This document shows, one piece after another, positions 15,524-19,232 of a stretch of DNA of 19,232 bases. Position 1 is the stretch's first letter. Every line of letters begins with the position of its first letter. The position numbers were made by a program, and so were the translations under genes. The DNA is from Lachnospiraceae bacterium. Its GTDB lineage: Bacteria; Bacillota; Clostridia; Lachnospirales; Lachnospiraceae. The stretch is taken from the NCBI GenBank assembly GCA_009774215.1, contig VSNH01000064.1, positions 1 to 19,232 on the forward strand, in the 5' to 3' direction. Under the pieces are notes generated by a model, which saw nothing but the letters and a program-made list of their open reading frames with translations, was not told the origin of the DNA and did not search any database.

Positions 15524-16056
15524 TTTTCTGTCCTTTCTTTTTCCCATTCTTTTTCAAAGCTGTCTTCCCATTTTTCCAATGTCTCCAATAGCATAAACTG
15601 CTGTTCCAGAATAGTGTGTCCAAAAAGAGGTATGTCCTTGTGCGTGGTGAGCTGTTCCATAATCTGCTTTTTGGTGTGCTGAATACTGTTTTTTATATTG
15701 CCGATACATTCCTTTGCAAAAGACTCGTCAGCCAATGCCAGATTCACAATAACCGCATTAAAATCTAAAAAAACCCGGGTTTCGGCTAAAGAAAACTGAG
15801 TCATCAGTTCTTTGACGGTATCTTTTCCTCTTGGCGTTATGGTGTACAAGGTTTTTTCAGGCATATTGCCGTTCCTGATGGTTTTACTGACAACATATCC
15901 TTTGGTTTCGTACTGCACCACTTTCTTGTAAACTGTAAAGGAACCGATTTTTATCCATCTGGATAAGTTTCGGGCTTCAATTTGCTTTTGTAAGTCATAA
16001 GCGCTTTTGGGACTTTGGCATAACGATCCTAAAAGGATTAAATCAATCGTTGACAT
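15520..16056 (-). CDS. PadR-family transcriptional regulator
   Basis: A 178-residue cytosolic DNA-binding protein. The N-terminal winged helix-turn-helix (residues about 1-80) shows the family pattern MSTIDLILLGSL, SAYDLQKQIE, and GSFTVYKKVVQYETKGYV. The C-terminal half (about 90-178) is the helical dimerisation region of the longer PadR subfamily. GGAGGG lies six bases before the start ATG 16056. PadR proteins usually repress their own operon and are released by small hydrophobic or phenolic ligands. Here two tandem palindromes cover the promoter, and the ATGA-coupled membrane-protein gene is the obvious target. The ligand is unknown. The block is AT-rich compared with its flanks and may have been acquired. 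Confidence 0.88.
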   Translation of the reverse strand: MSTIDLILLGSLCQSPKSAYDLQKQIEARNLSRWIKIGSFTVYKKVVQYETKGYVVSKTIRNGNMPEKTLYTITPRGKDTVKELMTQFSLAETRVFLDFNAVIVNLALADESFAKECIGNIKNSIQHTKKQIMEQLTTHKDIPLFGHTILEQQFMLLETLEKWEDSFEKEWEKERTEK

Positions 16057-16070
16057 GATTGCCCTCCATA

Positions 16071-16102
16071 ATTGTATTATACAATACTGTATTATACAGT
16101 AT
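16071..16102 (-). promoter_or_regulatory. Tandem palindromic operators of the padR operon
   Basis: ATTGTATTATACAAT (16071-16085, perfect, 7+1+7) and ATACTGTATTATACAGTAT (16084-16102, perfect, 9+1+9) share the core TGTATTATACA. Their centres are 15 bp apart. The second covers the -10 hexamer and the first lies between it and the ribosome binding site, a layout fit for autorepression by PadR. Confidence 0.7.
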
Positions 16103-16118
16103 AGAAGGAACTTGTCAA
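16091..16118 (-). promoter_or_regulatory. Consensus promoter of padR-HXXEE operon
   Basis: On the minus strand, perfect TTGACA (16118-16113) and perfect TATAAT (16096-16091) are separated by 16 bp. The start codon lies 34 bp downstream of the -10 hexamer. Such a strong promoter makes sense only with strong repression. Confidence 0.75.
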
Positions 16119-16191
16119 GTTTTATCGGGAAGTTACGATATATGGGTTGATGTTTTGATACTGAATGCGAAGTCTGGCGTGGGTGAGGACT

Positions 16192-16258
16192 GTAACGATG
16201 TTACGGGTTTGCCATAGGAAAAAGAAACGGGTATAATAAAACCTGACATATCTTGTCA
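16192..16258 (+). promoter_or_regulatory. Promoter and palindromes of the WYL regulator gene
   Basis: TTGCCA (16209-16214), 17-bp spacer and a perfect TATAAT (16232-16237) form a good promoter. GTAAC-GAT-GTTAC (16192-16204) is a palindrome just upstream of the -35. TGACA-TATCT-TGTCA (16244-16258) lies just downstream of the -10, where a bound protein would block transcription. The same TGACA-N5-TGTCA pattern recurs after the gene at 17193-17207. Confidence 0.6.
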
Positions 16259-16298
16259 ATATTTTTGCGTTATTCTAATGGGGAAGGAGGGAACGGCG

Positions 16299-17195
16299 GT
16301 GCAGGAGAGCAGGCTCTTTAAAATTGTATACTATCTGCTGGACAGGGGACAGGCGACTGCCCCGGAGCTGGCAGAGCGTTTCGAGGTGTCGGTCCGGACG
16401 ATTTACAGGGATATCGACGCGCTGAGCGCGGCGGGCATTCCCATCTATGCGGAGGCGGGCAGAAACGGCGGCATCCGGCTGATGCATGACTTTGTTCTGG
16501 ATCACGTCGTGCTGTCGGGGGAGGAAAAGCGGGAGATTCTCGCGGCGTTACAGAGCATCAATATCACTCGGAATATCGCTGAAAGCCAGACTTTGCAGAA
16601 GCTTTCCGCCCTGTTTGCCCTTCCTTCGGAAAACTGGCTTGAGATTGATTTTTCCAGATGGGGCAATCAGGGATTCGACAAGGAAAAATTTGAACTGCTG
16701 AAGACGGCGGTTATCCATTGCAGACAGATCAGGATTCGGTACGCGGGGTCTGACGGGACGGAGAGGGAACGGACGGTGCAGCCTTACAGGCTTGTCTACA
16801 GGTCAAAGGCATGGTATCTGAAAGCGTTCTGCATGGAGAAACAGGAAATGCGGACGTTCAAGCTGAACCGCATTCTGGAGCTGGCGCTTCTGGAGGAGAG
16901 CTTTGTGCGGCGCAGCTTTCCGGAAGAACCGGAAGACGACGAGGGAAACTATCCGCTGGTAACGCTCCGCTTTCCGAAAGAGATGGCGTACCGGGTATAT
17001 GATGAGTTCGACGGGAGCCAGATAGAGAGACAGGAGAACGGGGATCTGACTGCCGCGGCAAGAATGCCGGAGGGCCCGTGGCTTATCAGTTTTCTTTTGT
17101 CCTTCGGGACACAAGTGGAAATTCTTTCCCCGGCATATTTGCGAGAGGAGATTGTGCGACAGGCGGAAAAAATTGTTGAAAAATATAAAGCATGA
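16299..17195 (+). CDS. WYL-domain transcriptional regulator (HTH-11, YafY-like)
   Basis: A 298-residue cytosolic regulator. An N-terminal helix-turn-helix (residues about 3-58, TAPELAERFEVSVRTIYRDID) is followed by GIPIYAEAGRNGGIRL. A WYL ligand-sensing domain (about 130-200) has WYLKAF with W172, Y173 and L174, and a C-terminal WCX-type region follows. GTG 16299 is chosen as the start because AAGGAGGG sits eight bases before it and the family begins near SRLFKIVYYLLD; ATG 16278 would have that site inside the gene. WYL proteins respond to nucleic acids or nucleotides in several known cases, including DNA-damage and phage-defence regulators. It is probably autoregulated and controls the ClbS-like gene downstream. 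Confidence 0.88.
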   Translation: MQESRLFKIVYYLLDRGQATAPELAERFEVSVRTIYRDIDALSAAGIPIYAEAGRNGGIRLMHDFVLDHVVLSGEEKREILAALQSINITRNIAESQTLQKLSALFALPSENWLEIDFSRWGNQGFDKEKFELLKTAVIHCRQIRIRYAGSDGTERERTVQPYRLVYRSKAWYLKAFCMEKQEMRTFKLNRILELALLEESFVRRSFPEEPEDDEGNYPLVTLRFPKEMAYRVYDEFDGSQIERQENGDLTAAARMPEGPWLISFLLSFGTQVEILSPAYLREEIVRQAEKIVEKYKA

Positions 17196-17225
17196 CACTA
17201 GGTGTCAACATTATGTCAGTATAAT
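17193..17225 (+). promoter_or_regulatory. Palindromic operator and -10 element before the ClbS-like gene
   Basis: TGACAC-TAG-GTGTCA (17193-17207) is a perfect 6-bp palindrome overlapping the last codon of the WYL gene. A further TGTCA at 17214-17218 lies 11 bp on, about one helical turn. A perfect TATAAT follows at 17220-17225, but the expected -35 position reads ACTAGG and is poor. A promoter that needs an activator or is controlled by the WYL protein would look like this. Confidence 0.5.
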
Positions 17226-17376
17226 GAGAGATATAAAAGCTGCCGCAGTTTTTTAGAGCAGTGAGTGGACGGCAGTAAAACAGATATTGCGGTGAAGGTG
17301 GGACTGCAGTAAATGTCTGAAAAATGGCAAAGAGTTATCGCAGTATGCAGAATGGAGTGCAGAAAGGAAGGAAAAC
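17226..17376 (+). other. 151-base leader with recurring GCAGT
   Basis: The untranslated leader of the ClbS-like gene contains GCAGT at 17245, 17258, 17272, 17306 and 17340; the last three are exactly 34 bases apart. No terminator, riboswitch fold or upstream peptide with a ribosome binding site was recognised. Confidence 0.3.
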
Positions 17377-17916
17377 ATGGCAAGACCGACGACGAAAGCG
17401 GATTTATTGACTGCAGCAACAAAAAATTACGAAAAATTGAATGAGACGATCGCAGGACTGACGGAGGAAGAATTGAATACGCTCTTTGATTTTTCAGCCG
17501 GCGCGAAAAAGGAAGCGCACTGGAAAAGGGACAAAAATCTCCGGGATGTTCTCGTGCATCTCTACGAGTGGCACCAGCTTTTGCTGACCTGGGTGCAGGC
17601 AAATCAGAGGGGCGACAACTGGCCTTTTATTCCGAAGCCCTATAACTGGAAAACCTACGGCGACATGAATGTGGCGTTCTGGAAAAAGCATCAGGAGACG
17701 TCGCTTGACGAGGCGAAGAGCATGCTCGCGGAGTCCCATGCTAAGGTGATGGCGTTGGCGGAGACGTTTTCCAATGAGGAGCTGTTTTCCAAAGGCGCCT
17801 TTCCGTGGGTGGGCGGGAGCACGCTTGGCTCCTACTTTGTCAGCAACACCTCGAGCCACTATGACTGGGCGATGAAGAAGCTGAAAGCGCATAAGAAAAA
17901 TTGTGCCGGGAAGTGA
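17377..17916 (+). CDS. ClbS/DfsB-like (DUF1706) four-helix bundle protein
   Basis: A 179-residue cytosolic protein with the DUF1706 pattern: MARPTTKADLLTAATKNYEKL, the LRDVLVHLYEWHQLLLTWV helix and PKPYNWKTYGDMN. The fold is DinB-like. The family includes ClbS, which protects colibactin producers by opening the toxin's cyclopropane warhead, and DfsB. Most members in gut Firmicutes have no known substrate. ATG 17377 has AAGGAAGG in front. The gene follows the WYL regulator, with a palindromic site between, and the radical SAM gene starts 11 bases after its stop, so both are one operon. A toxin-neutralising or DNA-protecting role is inferred from the family only. Confidence 0.85.
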   Translation: MARPTTKADLLTAATKNYEKLNETIAGLTEEELNTLFDFSAGAKKEAHWKRDKNLRDVLVHLYEWHQLLLTWVQANQRGDNWPFIPKPYNWKTYGDMNVAFWKKHQETSLDEAKSMLAESHAKVMALAETFSNEELFSKGAFPWVGGSTLGSYFVSNTSSHYDWAMKKLKAHKKNCAGK

Positions 17917-17927
17917 GGAGCGGGCGG

Positions 17928-18803
17928 ATGCATTTTGTGACGGCGAAAGGGATTTTGTCCTCCCAAAACGGAATGAATCTGTACCGGGGCTGTTCTCACG
18001 GGTGTATCTACTGCGATTCCAGAAGCAGGTGCTACCATATGGAGCACGACTTCGAGGATATCGAGGTCAAGGAGAACGCCATAGAACTGCTGGAGCACGC
18101 GCTCAGACATAAACGGCAGAAATGTATGATTGGCACGGGATCCATGACTGACCCCTATATTCCGCTGGAGATGGAGCTTCAACATGTCAGAAAGGCGCTG
18201 TCCCTGATTGACCGGTATGGATTCGGGTTTACCGTAATCACGAAGTCGGATCGCATATTGCGGGATCTGGATCTTCTGAGGAAAATAAACGAAAAGACGA
18301 AATGTGTGGTGCAGATGACGTTGACCACCTGTGACGAGGAGCTGTGCCGGAAAATTGAGCCGCATGTGAGCACGACGGGAGAACGTTTCGAGGTACTTAA
18401 AAAGCTGCGGGACGTAGGGATTCCCTCCGTCGTGTGGCTGTCTCCGATTCTGCCGTTTATCAACGATACGGCGGAAAACATTGCGGGCATTCTGGAACTG
18501 TGTGCGGAGGCAGGCGTTTACGGCGTGATCTGCTTTGGTATGGGACTGACGCTGCGGGAGGGGAATCGGGAATATTTTTATGAGCAGCTGGACAGCCTGT
18601 TTCCCGGATTAAAGGGAAACTATATACGAACCTACGGAAACCAGTACGAAATCGTGAGCCCGGACAATGGAAAGCTGATGAAGCTGTTTCATCAGACATG
18701 TGCGGAGATTGGGATGCTCCATGATAATGAGGAGATTTTCCGGTATCTGCACACCTTTGAGGAGAAAGGGGCGGGCAGGCAGATGAGCCTGTGGGAGCTG
18801 TAG
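17928..18803 (+). CDS. SPL-like radical SAM protein (COG1533 family)
   Basis: A 291-residue putative radical SAM enzyme. The cluster motif CSHGCIYC (C22, C26, C29) near the N-terminus follows MNLYRGC, as in the spore photoproduct lyase-like COG1533 group. TGSMTDPYIPLE, VITKSDRILRDLDLL, QMTLTTCDEELCRKIEP and the later WLSPILPFIND are further group motifs. It is likely cytosolic and uses S-adenosylmethionine; the substrate is unknown. ATG 17928 is set by GAGGAG seven bases upstream, which overlaps the stop of the ClbS-like gene, so the two are tightly coupled. It is shorter than true SplB, and the extra SPL catalytic Cys cannot be assigned by eye. It ends five bases from the stop of the convergent XRE gene. 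Confidence 0.85.
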   Translation: MHFVTAKGILSSQNGMNLYRGCSHGCIYCDSRSRCYHMEHDFEDIEVKENAIELLEHALRHKRQKCMIGTGSMTDPYIPLEMELQHVRKALSLIDRYGFGFTVITKSDRILRDLDLLRKINEKTKCVVQMTLTTCDEELCRKIEPHVSTTGERFEVLKKLRDVGIPSVVWLSPILPFINDTAENIAGILELCAEAGVYGVICFGMGLTLREGNREYFYEQLDSLFPGLKGNYIRTYGNQYEIVSPDNGKLMKLFHQTCAEIGMLHDNEEIFRYLHTFEEKGAGRQMSLWEL

Positions 18804-18808
18804 ATATT

Positions 18809-19126
18809 CTATTTTGTCTTATGCTGCAGCCCTTTCACTACCGCCATAACCGTATCAAGTTGAAAATCATCTAAATTCTTTATTTCTTCTGAAATCTGAT
18901 TGATCTTTCCCGGCGCGGGGTTATTTTCATCGAAGAATTCCTGCGGCGTGATCTGAAAATATTCACAGATATAGAAAAAAACCTGCATGGAAGGGAAGGC
19001 AAGTCTGTTTTCAATACGGTTGATATAGCTTTCATTCTGCCCTAGAGCCAGACTCATCTCTCTGGCGGATACGTTCTTTTGATTTCTCAGGGACGTCAGC
19101 CTATCTACAAAAAAGTCCTCAAACAT
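18809..19126 (-). CDS. Small XRE-family helix-turn-helix regulator
   Basis: A 105-residue cytosolic DNA-binding protein. The HTH_3 domain covers about residues 6-65: DRLTSLRNQKNVSAREMSLA, then NESYINRIENRLAFPSM and a typical CEYFQITPQEFFDE end. The C-terminal 35 residues are a helical tail (ISEEIKNLDDFQLDTVMAVV) seen in many Clostridial XRE proteins. AAGGTGGTGG precedes the start ATG 19126. A TATAAT lies on the minus strand at 19155-19150, but the -35 (AATCTA) is poor. CATAG/CTATG (19171-19175, 19183-19187) is a weak palindrome upstream. The target is unknown, and its other neighbour lies outside the window. Confidence 0.85.
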   Translation of the reverse strand: MFEDFFVDRLTSLRNQKNVSAREMSLALGQNESYINRIENRLAFPSMQVFFYICEYFQITPQEFFDENNPAPGKINQISEEIKNLDDFQLDTVMAVVKGLQHKTK

Positions 19127-19232
19127 GATACCACCACCTTATTTATAAAATTATATACTCAAACTTCGCACATAGATTTTAGCTATGCACCTTGAAAATT
19201 CAATATCTGGCAGTGATTCAATTATCAAAGAA

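Noticed and set aside
17238..17254. CTGCCGCAG followed by six T as a terminator in the ClbS-like leader
   Set aside because: The stem would be only three or four pairs with a one- to three-base loop, too weak.
1..19232. CRISPR array, insertion sequence, prophage or integron structure
   Set aside because: No regularly spaced direct repeats, transposase, integrase or phage structural motif was found on either strand.

Overview
The window looks like a chromosome segment of an anaerobic Firmicute, most likely a Lachnospiraceae-type Clostridium relative. Support comes from strong GGAGG-type ribosome binding sites, an oxygen-sensitive class III ribonucleotide reductase (nrdD-nrdG), the gene styles of SerC, SerA and DUF1015, and a moderately GC-rich coding sequence interrupted by AT-rich accessory blocks. 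I see no insertion sequence, prophage, CRISPR array or rRNA.

Left part (1-5500): the 3' end of ilvB (acetolactate synthase), a membrane-anchored L,D-transpeptidase, then serC and serA under a good promoter at 2563-2591. After serA come a bidirectional terminator, a GC-rich palindrome cluster and a small unknown gene on the minus strand (5212-5502).

Middle part (5500-12050): a 120-bp multi-hairpin element, a DUF1015 protein with a DGHHR motif, a glycogen branching enzyme with an unusual 163-residue Lys/Ala-rich tail, an MscS-type channel, a tRNA-Thr(CGT) with its own promoter and terminator, and a lipoprotein gene that appears broken by a one-base contraction in a G run.

Right part (12050-19232): nrdD-nrdG behind a consensus promoter carrying two NrdR-box-like sites; a minus-strand padR plus HXXEE membrane-protein operon with two tandem palindromes over its promoter; and a WYL regulator followed by a ClbS/DfsB-like (DUF1706) gene and an SPL-like radical SAM gene. 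The same TGACA-N5-TGTCA palindrome lies before the WYL gene and before the ClbS-like gene. The window ends with a small XRE-type regulator on the minus strand.

How they work together: ilvB, serC and serA belong to amino-acid biosynthesis, and DUF1015 near serA and serC may join serine metabolism. NrdD and NrdG form one enzyme system for anaerobic dNTP supply. The PadR/HXXEE pair and the WYL/ClbS-like/radical SAM set look like two separately regulated accessory modules. The second is the best candidate for an undescribed stress or genotoxin-response unit, but its function is inferred only from family memberships and shared palindromes.
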